DNA of 64,000 nucleotides from Hymenopus coronatus (lineage: Eukaryota > Arthropoda > Insecta > Mantodea > Hymenopodidae), in assembly GCA_030762935.1 (NCBI GenBank), contig CM060899.1, positions 11,695,001-11,759,000 of the forward strand, read 5' to 3'. The translations under genes and the position numbers were made by a program. The number at the start of each line of letters is the position of its first letter. Positions within the stretch are counted from its first letter, which is position 1. Of the stretch, positions 35,111 to 46,120 are shown piece by piece. The notes under the pieces are model-generated. The model was not told the DNA's origin and ran no database searches. It saw only the letters and a program-made list of their open reading frames with translations.

Positions 35111-35730
35111 CTGCTCTAGTTAAAACTGGGACTAAAAACTCCAGTTAAAGGTGAAGACTAAACTACTCCTTTTCCTTCTACAGTTGGAGTGGACGCTTTT
35201 TACATAAATAAGGGCTGAAATTCATCCCCCAATGCTCCCCATCTACCACGGAGCCTAACTAGAGGTCACCCCATTGGGGTGACAGGGCTACGCAGGGGAT
35301 ATAGTAGGCACGCCATCCCACTCACCCTGGAGGTCAGTATATTACCTAGTCCTGGCCAATTGACTAGGGGTGGGTTAGACCCTAGCCTCCCATTTAGGCA
35401 AAGCAGAAACCAAAGTAGTGTATTAGGCTGTGCATTCTTCCCAGTTACAGAGGATCAGAACTAGGCTCAGATGCACAACCCTCAACCAACCGGGATATTA
35501 CTTTCCATCCGACATGGGTCTCCACGCATGGTCTACACATGGGTGGGCATTTGGACTGAATGACTCCCTCTCCACTTAGAGGTTTCCTGCACCAGTGAAT
35601 CAGGGTTGGCTCAGGACCCCCTGTACTACCATAGTAGGCCCTGTGGGGCATGAGCAATAATAGTTCTTGATAAACAAGATGCTCATTATAAGAATCTCTA
35701 GAAGTGGCATGTCCTAAGAGTAACAAGTGA
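35111..35730 (-). mobile_element. Probable 5' UTR of the adjacent ORF1 element
   Basis: A GC-richer block with hairpins, including GTCACCCCATTGGGGTGAC (35265-35283), directly upstream of the ORF1 start in the minus direction. It has no ORF of its own that I would call. Assignment to the same element is inferred from position and composition. Confidence 0.4.
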
Positions 35731-35829
35731 GGGAAGCATGGGTTTTGATCACCTCTTATGTTTAGCTATCATTTAGAGATTCCTTATCACACAAAATAAC
35801 AAGAAATCAGTACAATTTTATAAACAAAT

Positions 35830-36295
35830 GAAAAGAAATTGGAGAAGAGAAGCTTATGTGGATTACTGTAACAGGCAAAAAAAAAGGACTAACTTGGATG
35901 AGATCAGGAACAACATTTTTAAGAGGGATAAGAGGCAAAGAAAAACAAATATGTGAAATGTGCGTTGTGAAAGAAAGTATAGAACATTATTTGATAGAAT
36001 GCAAAGAACTAGCAATATGCAGAAACTAGGTTTGGAAGAAAAAATGGGAAAGCAAAGAGCGGAAAATTGTAGCTATAAAAATATTAACAGGGAAGGAACA
36101 AAAGATGCGAAACACAGATGGGTTCTTGCAGAAAGTAAGACAAAAGTGGGCAAGAAAAGTAAGGAGTACAAAAGAAGAAGACAGAGTAAAGGAGAGGTAT
36201 GACCAAGAAAACAATTGACAAATGCTACTCGGGAGGCTAATGCCCTAGATGTCATGCAAACTGATGTAGCAAGAAGGCAATTAAAATTTGTGCAT
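35830..36295 (+). pseudogene. LINE ORF2 C-terminus
   Basis: Reads GLTWMRSGTTFLRGIRGKEK, then CEMCVVKESIEHYLIEC (about 35950-36010), a C-x2-C..H..C zinc-knuckle typical of the end of LINE ORF2 proteins, where it follows an R-x-G-H/T segment. After frame changes it closes TREANALDVMQTDVARRQ and LKFVH, with a TAG at 36296-36298. That stop lies inside the first unit of the minisatellite that follows. Confidence 0.65.
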
Positions 36296-37665
36296 TAGGT
36301 TAGTTTAAGTTAGAGAAAGAAAAATTAAAAGCTATGTAAAGGAATTTGTGTAATTAAAATTTGTGCATTAGGTTCGTTTAAGTTAGAGAAAGAAAAATTA
36401 AAAGCTATGTAAAAGAATTTGTGTAATTAAAATTTGTGCATTAGGTTAGTTTAAGTTAGAGAAAGAAAAATTAAAAGCTATGTAAAAGAATATGTGTAAT
36501 TAAAATTTGTGCATTAGGTTAGTTTAAGTTAGAGATAGAAAAATTAAAAGCTATGTAAAAGAATTTGTGTAATTAAAATTTGTGCATTAGGTTAGTTTAA
36601 GTTAGAGAAAGAAAAATTAAAAGCTATGTAAAAGAAGTTGTGTAATTAAAATTTGTACATTAGGTTAGTTTAAGTTACAGAAAGAAAAATTAAAAGCTAT
36701 GTAAAAGAATTTGTGTAATTAAAATTTGTGCATTAGGTTAGTTTAAGTTAGAGAAAGAAAAATTAAAAGCTATGTAAAAGAATTTGTGTAATTAAAATTT
36801 GTGCATTAGGTTAGTTTAAGTTAGAGAAGGAAAAATTAAAAGCTATGTAAAAGAATTTGTGTAATTAAAATTTGTGCATTAGGTTAGTTTAAGTTAGAGA
36901 TAGAAAAATTAAAAGCTATGTAAAAGAATTTGTGTAATTAAAGTTTGTGCATTAGGTTAGTTTAAGTTAGAGAAAGAAAAATTAAAAGCTATGTAAAAGA
37001 AGTTGTGTAATTAAAATTTGTGCATTAGGTTTGTTCAAGTTACAGAAAGAAAAATTAAAAGCTATGTAAAAGAATTTGTGTAATTAAAATTTGTGCATTA
37101 GGTTAGTTTAAGTTAGAGATAGAAAAATTAAAAGCTATGTAAAAGAATTTGTGTAATTAAAATTTGTGCATTAGGTTACTTTAAGTTAGAGATAGAAAAA
37201 TTAAAAGCTATGTAAAAGAATTTGTGTAATTAAAATTTGTGCATTAGGTTAGTTTAAGTTAGAGAAAGAAAAATTAAAAGCTATGTAAAAGAATTTGTGT
37301 AATTAAAATTTGTGCATTAGGTTAGTTTAAGTTAGAGAAAAAAAATTAAAAGCTATGTGAAAGAATTTGTGTATTTAAAATTTGTGCATTAGGTTTGTTT
37401 AAGTTAGAGAAAGAAAAATTAAAAGCTTGTAAAAGAATTTATGTAATTAAAAGTTGTGCATTAGGTTAGTTTAAGTTAGAGAAAGAAAAATTAAAAGCTA
37501 TGTAAAAGAATTTGTGTAATTAAAATTTGTGCATTAGGTTAGTTTAAGTTAGAGAAAGAAAAATTAAAAGCTATGTAAAAAAATTTGTGTAATTAAAATT
37601 TGTGCATTAGGTTAGTTTAAGTTAGAGAAAGAAAAATTAAAAGCTTGTAAAAGAATTTGTGTAAA
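36280..37665 (+). repeat. 73-bp minisatellite, about 19 units, derived from a LINE 3' end
   Basis: TGCATTAGGT recurs at 36291, 36364, 36437 and 36510, a constant 73-base step, and the last is at 37603. Two or three units have 1-2 base deletions. Units differ by a few substitutions (e.g. GTTAGTTT/GTTCGTTT, AGAGAAAG/AGAGATAG). The first unit begins within the last codons (QLKFVH and stop) of the LINE ORF2 relic, so the repeat unit equals the coding end plus 3' UTR. Confidence 0.95.
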
Positions 37666-38404
37666 TAAATATTAAATTTAATTCACCTTATGAAATACAT
37701 CTAAAGAACCTATACATCATTTATTTGTCATTCTTACAATACAAAATGTCATTCTACTATCCTGCTATTACTGTTGTAACTAAAACTTTGTTTTTCTTTA
37801 ACAACATATTTTAGGGGCAATTTAACTTAGTAGTCTTAAGACTAGAAGCAGGAAACTGAAAAAGACAATGCAGGCAAGAATATTAGTAGAATTTTACCAA
37901 AGGACTATACATAACGTTAAAGAAAAGTAAATCCCTTTTTGCAGTGAGACAGGAAGTTTATGTTATATATCGAACTCATAATGCTAAATGGAACATTTAC
38001 ACATTTAAAGCAAAGTTGTTATATCCTGGGTCAATAAAAAGGTATGTCAAAACATTAGGAAAACATTTCTTGTGTATAGGGGATAAAACATATATGAAGA
38101 TAGGTCCCGAAATGCTTTATATCCATGGTAGAGCTCTTTTGTACAACATTGCTTACCCAGTAAGATGTGTAATATGAAGCTGTCTTGTAGGCATTAAGCC
38201 ACAACAGAACAGTTGTTTAATTGTACAGGAGTAAACATTCACTTTTATCATAAAATAAAGTTCTCTCACTCCTCTGGGATGCATGGGCCTTAATGAACGC
38301 ATGCCAGAGTATTCTGTTCTTTGACAATGCCTTAATTTCCTTTCAGACTTTTCCTGAAACTTCTGTCTCTTTCTTAACTGTGCTGTGCCATGTAATTCTT
38401 GTCT
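37666..38404. other. AT-rich stretch with one unidentified ORF
   Basis: A plus-strand ORF at 37944-38177 (starts MRQEVYVIYRTHN, 77 codons) follows a TTTTTGCAG acceptor-like site at 37934-37944. I do not recognise it, and it may be chance or another relic. Confidence 0.35.
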
Positions 38405-38690
38405 TCCTTCATGGTGTAATGGTTACTATGCTGACTCCAGATACCCAAAGTCGCAGGTTCAAACCTGTCGGAGAACGATGGATTTTCTCGGGCATAAATA
38501 TCCTTAGCATGGCTTCCTTTGGAAGGGAAGTAAAGCCATTGGTCCTGTGTCATAGATTTACGGCAGGTAAAAAAACCTCAAGCCTGATCAGCAAAATCAA
38601 GCGGTCTTTCACGCCCAGTATAGAAGGGGATGCTGAGAACCACAGCAATTAAAAGAGCGTCCATAAATAAAACTCTATTTCATTTCATGT
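38405..38690 (+). mobile_element. tRNA-derived SINE family 2, best copy
   Basis: The head has box A-like TGGTGTAATGGTTACTATGC and box B-like GCAGGTTCAAACC. The body contains GGCATAAATATCCTTAG, GGAAGGGAAGTAAAGCC, CATAGATTTACGGCA and AAGCGGTCTTTCACGCCC, and ends AATAAAACTCTATTTCATTT. Five other copies lie in this window (2370, 39715, 42060, 54640 and 62855). It is not coding. Transcription would be from the internal Pol III promoter. Confidence 0.85.
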
Positions 38691-38984
38691 AATTCTTGGT
38701 CTACCTGTTCTCCTAGTTGATACTTGAGGGTTCCAATCAAAAGCCCTTTTAGCAATATTATCATCTTCTCTTCCCATCATGTCTGATTTATTTCCACAGG
38801 TCCTTATTATTCGCTTTTACAGCTGCTTAAATTGGGTGGAGTGTGATGCATTTCACCGTTGTTGTCATTGAGCTACAGTACCATATGCAGTCCATTTGTT
38901 AGGCACCGGTTCTTAGTTCAAAACTTGTCGATGAGACATGTACTTCATTCACAATAGAGTTCCTCCTCATTTCAGTCTTTCAGT

Positions 38985-39270
38985 CCATTGATTTCTGAAC
39001 AGTAGGTTTCCTGGTAGATGGCTATGAAGAGGCAGATCAATTCCATGGCCTTCACGCTCGCCTGACTTAAACTCACTAGAATTTTATTTGTGGGGACATT
39101 TGAAATCTGTTGATGCAACTCCAGTTCTATATGTAGAGACTCTTCATGCTCATATTGACAATACAAAATTCTCCAGGTCTAACTCAGTGCATTTGGGAGT
39201 CCATGCGACAGTGGTTGCATTGGAGCTAATGGATGCCATTTTGAACATGTGCTGTGGTTTTCTCTTTCCC
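38985..39270 (+). pseudogene. DDE transposase C-terminal relic (Tc1/mariner-like, DDE_3)
   Basis: Plus-strand frames give a WPSRSPDLNSLEFYLWGHL-type block (about 39035-39095, with breaks), then LKSVDATPVLYVETLHAHID. This matches the SPDL-P-F-LWG-K motif near the C-terminus of DDE_3 transposases. Only the last third is left, and it is frame-broken. Confidence 0.6.
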
Positions 39271-39274
39271 TATG

Positions 39275-39714
39275 GTTTTGTCATTGAGTAATCTTGTATG
39301 AGATTCAGCTGTAGAAAAAGTTTTCTAAAAAGGAAATAATTTCTGGATCTATGTTCTATAACATTTTTTCATGCACTAGCTGTAAGAAATATTTTCCCAA
39401 ATTTTTGGCATACCTTTTTGTTACACCTGCATGTAAAACAATTTGTTGAGAGTTTACTATTACAATACTTAAAATAGATTGGGATAAGTAATCACAAGAT
39501 ACTCATGGTTAGGGAAATGGTTCACATTCAAGGCAATCTTAAAATTATCTCAAGTGGTAAGTAGTCTTTAGAGTATGTAACTGCCCTTGGCCCCATTACC
39601 TGAAAGGTAGAACAGGTTTCTGAGAGCAAACATTGATATACAGGTTTGTTTTCACGACTCATGCTTGCCAAGAGCATTCTTTGAGAAATAAAAATGGCAT
39701 GTTATTTATGGATG
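39275..39714. other. Non-coding stretch
   Basis: Nothing recognised. Confidence 0.4.
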
Positions 39715-39985
39715 CTCTATAACTACTGTGGTTCTCAGCGTCCCTTTCTAAATTGGGTGTGAAAGACCACTTAATTTTGCTCAGAGGCCTCTCTATCCGG
39801 CTTGAGGTTCTTCTACGTGCTGTAAATCTATGACACAGGACCAACGGCTTTACTTCCCTTCCAAAGGAAGCCGTGCTAAGGATTTTTACACCCGAAAAAT
39901 TCCATTGTCCTCCGCCGGGTTTGAACCCACGATCTTGGGTATATGAAGTTAGCATGGTAACCATTACACCACGGAGGGAGACTAT
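39715..39985 (-). mobile_element. tRNA-derived SINE family 2, minus copy
   Basis: Reverse complement of the 38405 copy. The head (TGGTGTAATGGTTACCATGC) lies at the right end near 39970 and box B is GTGGGTTCAAACC. The body is well conserved. It is oriented opposite to the 38405 and 42060 copies. Confidence 0.85.
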
Positions 39986-40399
39986 TCTTTGAGAGTATGT
40001 GCAAAATACACACTAGGCTTTATGTACTGCCTAATGTCAAAATGCTGTAATTTTAAATGTTACACACAAACACATCTAAAAAAAAATGTCCAAGTTGTGA
40101 TAAAACTTTGGACTAGTTCAAGTATCAGCTATACGACTGTTATATACATATTGTGTTGTTCTGAAGGGGCGTATATAACAACAAATATAAAATCATGATC
40201 TGCTTCATGTTACTCTCGATAAAAATTTACTGAAATAGCTTCAGTATATATTTTGTGAAAGATATAGCGAGGCCCACAGAAGATTTTAATGAGTTAAATG
40301 TTTAAAAACCCTTAAGTATTACATTCATATGAAGTTTTATAACATGTATCAATTACTTTTTCAATAGCCTCACAAACTATTATTATTAAATTTCATTAC
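39986..40399. other. AT-rich non-coding stretch
   Basis: Nothing recognised. Confidence 0.4.
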
Positions 40400-40779
40400 C
40401 TTCCCTGATGGGGTCACCTTTCTCATTGGTTCCTAGAGCCCTTTGTGTCTCTTAAGTTGAGCTTCACTCAAGTCGAATGCTCCCAATAAATTGGATCACA
40501 TCCCTCTTATCTCCCCTTCTTATATCCTTTGGCTCCAAAAGAAAGCGTTCCAGGGTTACATACTTGTGAATAGGAAATGCCTCACATTTGCATAAAATAT
40601 CTTTAGAGGTCTCAAAGTCCATCTCATTTCCTGCATAGCTAGTCCTTAGTAAGCCCCATTATTAATAGAGGTCTTAGAATGCTGTGTCCAGTGAGATAAT
40701 CAATAACTCTTCTGAATCCATCTCAGCTTAGATTCCAAAGAACCTTATTTAACTTGCCATCTGACACTGAAATCAAGTC

Positions 40780-41330
40780 ATGGCTGGTCAGGCAGCAGTT
40801 TGGTTTCCCCAAATCTCAAAAACAGCCTTTGCCATAGGCGGGTATCTATTAGAAAGATAAGAAACAAACCATGTATTGGCCAATCCTGTAACACCATAAA
40901 CATCTAATTTTTAACCAGGATATTATGATCTAGCTTTGGCAAAATCTAGAAATAGTCCTCTTATATGCTATTACTGCTTGCTTCTAGTATATTTTCTGTG
41001 AAGGAAAAAATTGCACTGTTAATTGACTTACCCTTCCTAAAGCCAAATTGGGATTCTGCAATAATGTTATATTTCTCTACAAAAAGGAACTAGTCTATTG
41101 TACATAATTTTCTCTAAAAGTTTTGAAAAACGGATAACAAAAAAATGGGTCTATAGTTTACATTTGTTTCTCTGCTCTTTTTAAACCATGGCTTGACTTA
41201 AGCTACTTTAAAGATATTTGGACAACATCTTGTTGTAAGAGATGCATTGCATATGTCAGTCAAAGATTTTATAAGGTGATCTATGCATTGTTTGGCTAAG
41301 AAATCAGAGATTTCATCAAGACACTTCTAG
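40780..41330 (-). mobile_element. Second LINE RT fragment nested in the R1-like LINE
   Basis: Minus-strand frames give FLAKQCIDHLIKSLTDICN, NVNYRPIFLLSVFQNF, AESQFGFRKGKSINSAIF and DHNILVKN. These are RT blocks of a CR1/Jockey-type element, like those at 13.6 kb and 17.5 kb. They sit between the RNase H and the C-terminus of the surrounding element, so this is a separate insertion of about 550 bases. Confidence 0.65.
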
Positions 41331-41482
41331 GGGAATCACTGCAGACAGGCCTGCATATTCAAGATTCACTCCCTGCTTAGCCAGCCTATTCGATATCTTA
41401 TTACCTCTGATGCTCTGTCTGAGGCAAGCATAACCTGTCTGCAAGCACAAAGTTTACCCAACATTCTTTGGAACCCTCATAC

Positions 41483-41698
41483 CTATCTGGCTGTCGTTTT
41501 AAATGACATAACAGCTTTCAAAGCTGCTTGACTATCTGAGCAGATAATGATGTCCAGTTGTTTGTCTGGCATCTTTGAAATATATATGACAGAGACTAAG
41601 ATGGCATAAATCTCAGCCTGGAACACAATAGCAAATACTCCAAAGGGAATGGCAACAAGTCTCGCCAATGTCCCTGAAATGCAAAGAAAGTGTAGCAC
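41483..41698 (-). pseudogene. RNase H domain of the R1/I-type LINE
   Basis: Reads PFGVFAIVFQAEIYAIL and then IIICSDSQAALKAV, i.e. the catalytic Glu (QAEIYA) and second Asp (CSDSQAAL) blocks of LINE RNase H domains. The first Asp block is not seen in frame. Confidence 0.7.
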
Positions 41699-42059
41699 GT
41701 CTAGCTCCCTGTCTCAGGGCCCCACTCCTTCTGGGTTAGGATGGCCATCATATACACTCGGCTTACACTGAATCTGGCCCAATCAAATCTCCTTCATTAG
41801 GGCGATAGGGCACTCCTCCTGAAATCTACTCAAAATCAGTGAATGCCCTTTATGATGCAGTTTGAAATTCCAATCCTCTACTGTCCAGAAGTGGTGTGTA
41901 CACATCCTTGTGACGTCCTTCACAAATAGACGCAAAGGAGGCATACCCCTAAGATCTCTAAGGACTGTGTGCTGTTCACTGCCCCACTTAACATAATACA
42001 TGCAAGTATTTGCAGTGATTCAGCTTGCCTCTCCAAGGATGGGTCAATAAACCATTAAT

Positions 42060-42355
42060 CGCCCTCTATGGTGTAATGATTACCATGCTAATTTCATATA
42101 ACTAGCTCGTGGGTTCAAACTTGGCAGAGGACAATGAATTTTTTGGGCATAAAAATCCTTAGTATGACTTTCTTTGGAAGGAAAGTAAAGCCATTAGTCC
42201 CGTTTCATAGATTTACAGCACATAAAAGAACTTCAAGCCTGTAAAAAGATACCTCTGACCACAATTAAGTGGTCTTTCACACCCAATATAGAATGGAAAG
42301 CTTAGAACCGGAGCAGTTAAAGACTGTCCATAAATAAAACTCCATTTTATTTTAC
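42060..42355 (+). mobile_element. tRNA-derived SINE family 2, inserted in the R1-like LINE
   Basis: Head ATGGTGTAATGATTACCATG at about 42067, box B GTGGGTTCAAAC, and a body parallel to 38405-38690, ending TAAAACTCCATTTTATTTTA. Confidence 0.85.
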
Positions 42356-42600
42356 CAAACCATCACCACATAGGTTACTGCTGGTCTAATGACCATCTCA
42401 GACCTGTGATTCTCTCTCCTACATGTCCACATTGCATACTGAGCCTTCTTCATTTTGTATTCTACAGGGTTTTTCCAGTAAAGCCCAATATCCAGGATCA
42501 CTCCTAGGTACTTAATCAAGTCAGAGAGTTCATTTAATTTCTGAGAAAAAGCTCCATCAATCTGAGTAGAGCCCCTTTCCTTGTGAAAATCATTTACTCT

Positions 42601-43059
42601 GTCTTATCCAGGCTAACTGATTATCTGTTTTACCATACCACCCATCTTATGTCTATAAGGAGCACTGAATGCAATATAATATTAATTATATTAATAATAT
42701 TGCAGGTATTCAGTGAAATAGAAAGTAACGTTATCACGTTTTCTCCAAGTAAACCTGCGTTACATACATGGATATTTATTTCTTAGACTACAAAGTGAAT
42801 AACATTAGCAAGGTTCTTATTAAGCGAAGGAGACTACTACACTGCAATGCCATAAGTAGTTAAAGTGGGTGTAAAAAAAAAAAAAAAAAATACACCAGGC
42901 TAATAATATCTAACCACATTTTCCCCTAACATTACACTGTGTCTTTGCCTTCCTCGCTGCCACTGCCATTTTCACTGACATGTATCACAAACAGAGCATT
43001 GTCATGTGAAATATCCTGCAGCTAAAATGTTTGCTCTTTTTTCATGGTGTGCTAAACAT
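42601..43059. other. Non-coding stretch with poly(A) run
   Basis: An 18-base A run at about 42872-42889. No gene is seen. Confidence 0.4.
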
Positions 43060-43990
43060 ATTTTTCTCAAACACTTGAATCTATATTTGGTAAACATTGT
43101 CTCAATACTTTACACACACTGTCACTTATAGAAGGAATCACATTCCTCTTTCATATGGCATGTTTTAGGAGTGTCCATATCAGATCAATTGGAAGAGACA
43201 ACTCCACATACTTACCACAGTGATATGCGGTAACCTGAGGATTTAATGTCCATGGTGTTTTGTCATTTCATCCATTACATACACTTTCTGTATGTTGGCT
43301 TCCCAAATTTTCTCCAAAAGAACAGCTTTTATAGAAACTAGACCAGGTAAATCTAAATTATATTTCTCCAGGAATCTTATCATTTTGTCTTTTCTGCTTG
43401 ACATGGTGGAAATCTTTATCTTTGGCTGGGAATTTTAACTTTATCTAGCACAACAACACCCTTAGGAGGAATGTATTTCAAAAGTGTGTTCTTGAAAAAA
43501 GCTTTGAATATTTCAGCATCCATTTTGAGATGTAAATAAGTCAAGGATTCCCTAATATTTACAGAAGACAAATATAAGCAGCCCTCAATCTAACTTTGGC
43601 TACCATCTGCATGCAAAATCAAGATTCCTTTTCCAAGTGATATAAAGGCTGGAAGGCAGCAAGAGCAATTGCCACAATCCCAATCTTTTCTTACATCATG
43701 AGCAATGTACAAATTCATCCAAATAAACTATATATCCTTCCTACCTGAAATATCTGCTTGCCATAATCCTTGCTGATTCAACAATCACATGCCATTTAAC
43801 ATGTGAAAGTGGAACCCTAACATCACTAACAACTGTCTAAGTGAATCTCTTTTGTAAGGAAACTAGCTGGATTTTTAAATATTACCATTATTTCTAGCAT
43901 TAAAGCTAGATAGGTCCCAAGGCCTCCATAAGTTTAAGAATACACAGTAAATACCCCTTGTACCTGTGAAGTGCACAAAAAAGCTACATG
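43060..43990 (-). pseudogene. DDE transposase relic (Tc1/mariner-like)
   Basis: Minus-strand translation gives ISLGKGILILHADGSQS, LKMDAEIFKAFFKNTLLKYI, PPKGVVVLDKVKIPSQ (the Asp in VVLD is catalytic-type) and IRFLEKYNLDLPGLVSIKA. It continues LLEKIWEANIQKVYVMDE, and ends with a degraded YHC..NPIELIW-like block. The second Asp and acidic third residue region is eroded, and there are frameshifts. The order matches IS630/Tc1/mariner-like transposases of the VIVMDNAPYHS type. It is a different lineage from the relic at 32-33 kb. Confidence 0.7.
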
Positions 43991-44354
43991 AATGAGATGG
44001 ACAAGAGAGAAAATAGAGAAGATGTTGCAAAGTTGTTTGTACTCCACATGTAGTTAATGCCTTTCTGTTATATGTGACTTCTAAGCATTCAGTGGCTGGA
44101 GTGACATGTTCATTGGTGCACTATAAAATATCAGGTACTTCTAAGAATAATCAGTACTTTATCTGACAGGTTTCTATTTATTAAGATAGAGTGCATGTTA
44201 ACCTTTTCAGTATCATATGATGCATCTGCGCCTAGCCACCAAAAAAATTTGCAGAGGTCATTTTGCCAGTTGCATGTAACACAATCTCCATCTATTTACG
44301 ATTTTCCTCTTATTAACACAGGCCAGAAATGCCCAGCATTTTGAAGCACAGTTT
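43991..44354. other. Non-coding stretch
   Basis: Nothing recognised beyond AT-rich sequence. Confidence 0.4.
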
Positions 44355-44640
44355 GTGACCAGCAGCTATCTTACGAATCTACACACTACCATTTTTTTTA
44401 TAGTGTATAACACCTGCTTTTACTACCATGGCACCGCAGGTGATGACACTGGTGGTACATGGAATGAAGATGGAGCAACGGTGGAATGCGATGGTGGGGA
44501 TAACTGGAGAACTTGGAGAAAATCCATCCCTGCATGCTTTTTCCACCACAAATTTCACATGCGGTTGCTTGGGATTGAACCCCAGCTGTCTAGGTGAGAG
44601 GCAAATGGTCTAACCACTTGATTATGGCACGGCCCCTACA
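44355..44640 (-). mobile_element. tRNA-derived SINE family 3
   Basis: Minus-strand head starts GGGGCCGTGCCATAATCAAG, with box A-like TCAAGTGGTTAGACC and box B-like GGGGTTCAATCCC (right end, 44560-44637). The body runs left through GGTGGAAAAAGCATGC to CATGGTAGTAAAAGC. A shorter copy lies at 54320-54515. Confidence 0.7.
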
Positions 44641-45539
44641 CACTACTATATACACCATACACAACATCTGGCAAAATAATTGTTTTTCAGTTCCTGAAAT
44701 AAAAAACAAAGGACAATGGAAGGGAAGAGATCTCTTGTTATAGAATATTTAATATAATCACATTTTTCGGTTTGTCAGAAGTTATTGATAAACTGGCAGT
44801 ATTGCAATAAACATTGCAACATGGTTATAACTTAATATTGTTCTAAAACTGAAGAAGGGCAATATATCAGATTTTGACTAAACCTTATTGTTTGTCTCTC
44901 ATGCTTTTAGCCATTAATTACACTACATGAGCTTATGAAAAAAGGGTGACAAGTATCGGAGATTATTCCAAATATTATAATGATTTTCACTGTGTACTGC
45001 ATGTATTGCATTCCGAGTCAAGGAACATGTCCCCTATTCTCATGGTTCTGCTATCATAAGCACATAATTTGATACCAATTATTTCTCATGATAGCTGCTA
45101 AATGGGAGAATTAGTAAAAGGTTTCTTATAAACCGAAATAGGTTACCAATTTTGTCTGTAAATTGCTTTTATCCAAGCTTCTCAAGGTCTTTCCTAACAA
45201 ACAATACAAAATCGTCCTATTATTAATATATAACATATTTCACTAAATATATCACTGGAAAAATCCCTTAGATAAGTACACTAACCTATATATTGAAATA
45301 TTTCACTAAATGTACAACCGAAGAATCACTTAAATAAGTATGTATTGAAAAATATTTCCCTTTCCTTGTCTTTGCTTCTGCTATTCGAGAAACTACAACA
45401 CCACTCACGTATTCACCATTATACTGGTTTAAATCTTTAGTACAAATGTACTGCTTAACTGATTTTAACGCCACAAAATCTTATTTTTGGATGCACATTT
45501 AACTCACAAAATCCGTAATCATCTCAGAGTGTAGAATAA
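44641..45539. other. AT-rich non-coding stretch
   Basis: No gene is seen. The minus ORF at 45286-45474 is unremarkable. Confidence 0.4.
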
Positions 45540-46120
45540 AAATATGGCGGTGTAACAAAAACGAGCTTCAAAAACCACATTGTATAAGGATATCGCATTT
45601 ACTATCCTCTCTATATCTGTGCCCATTAATAAGAATTACCTCAACCATCGCTACAGAAAAATAGTTCACTCCACATTTTGTTACACACAAGAATGCCGAA
45701 CTCTCGTCGTACGGTTTTAAAAAAGTTATAAGGGATAAGAAAGCAGTTTAGATACTTATTTATAACCGACGCGAGACTTTATATAGTTTTGTGATTTTAC
45801 AAGGAGTATCAATCAAATAAATCTTACCTGTGAAAACACAACCCTTCTATCTCCGTTATTTCTTGAACTGGTACAGTAGCTTATCTTTTATTTTCTGGTT
45901 AATCTGTTGGAATCAAAGGATCTTAGAGGCAGTAAGTTCTAGCTCTATTTCGGAATATCTAGTAAGCCCATTTAAGAGCCTGTCAACTGGAATAGGGACT
46001 TCCGTTGCCGAGTCAACGTTCCACAAAAAATTCACTCGAAAGGTGACATTTCGAGCGCTGCACACTAAAATTATCAGTACTGCTGTCATAGATGTCTCTT
46101 TCCACCAGGTTTCAGCGGAA
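45540..46120 (-). promoter_or_regulatory. CpG-bearing promoter/first-exon candidate
   Basis: An island of CpG-containing sequence in AT-rich surroundings, with ATGGCGG (45544), CCGACGCGAG (45767), CGGAAGT-type ETS-like sites on both strands (45997, 46108) and TCGAGCGCTGC (46050). On the minus strand TTTTCACAG/GTAAGATT at 45828 is a strong donor. This could be the promoter and non-coding first exon (about 46115-45828) of the minus-strand zinc-finger gene 14 kb downstream. That link is inference. Confidence 0.3.

Larger units (their letters stand above)
40400..42600 (-). mobile_element. R1/I-type LINE ORF2 remnant with RNase H, interrupted twice
   Basis: Minus strand, in order: KYLGVILDIGLYWK (RT C-terminus, about 42520), AVTYVVMVW-like sequence (42370), a SINE insertion (42060-42355), a thumb-like region (42000-41720), an RNase H domain (41698-41483), a foreign RT insert (40780-41330), and finally YLTGHSILRPLL..MGLT with a Cys-rich remnant and VTLERFLLEPKDI (40740-40440). 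RNase H plus the LTGH/Cys cluster end is established for R1/I-clade LINEs. Upstream RT blocks are not in the window. It is heavily mutated. Confidence 0.7.

Noticed and set aside
36280..37665. CRISPR-like array
   Set aside because: Units are contiguous 73-base near-identical repeats without unique spacers, in a eukaryotic LINE context.
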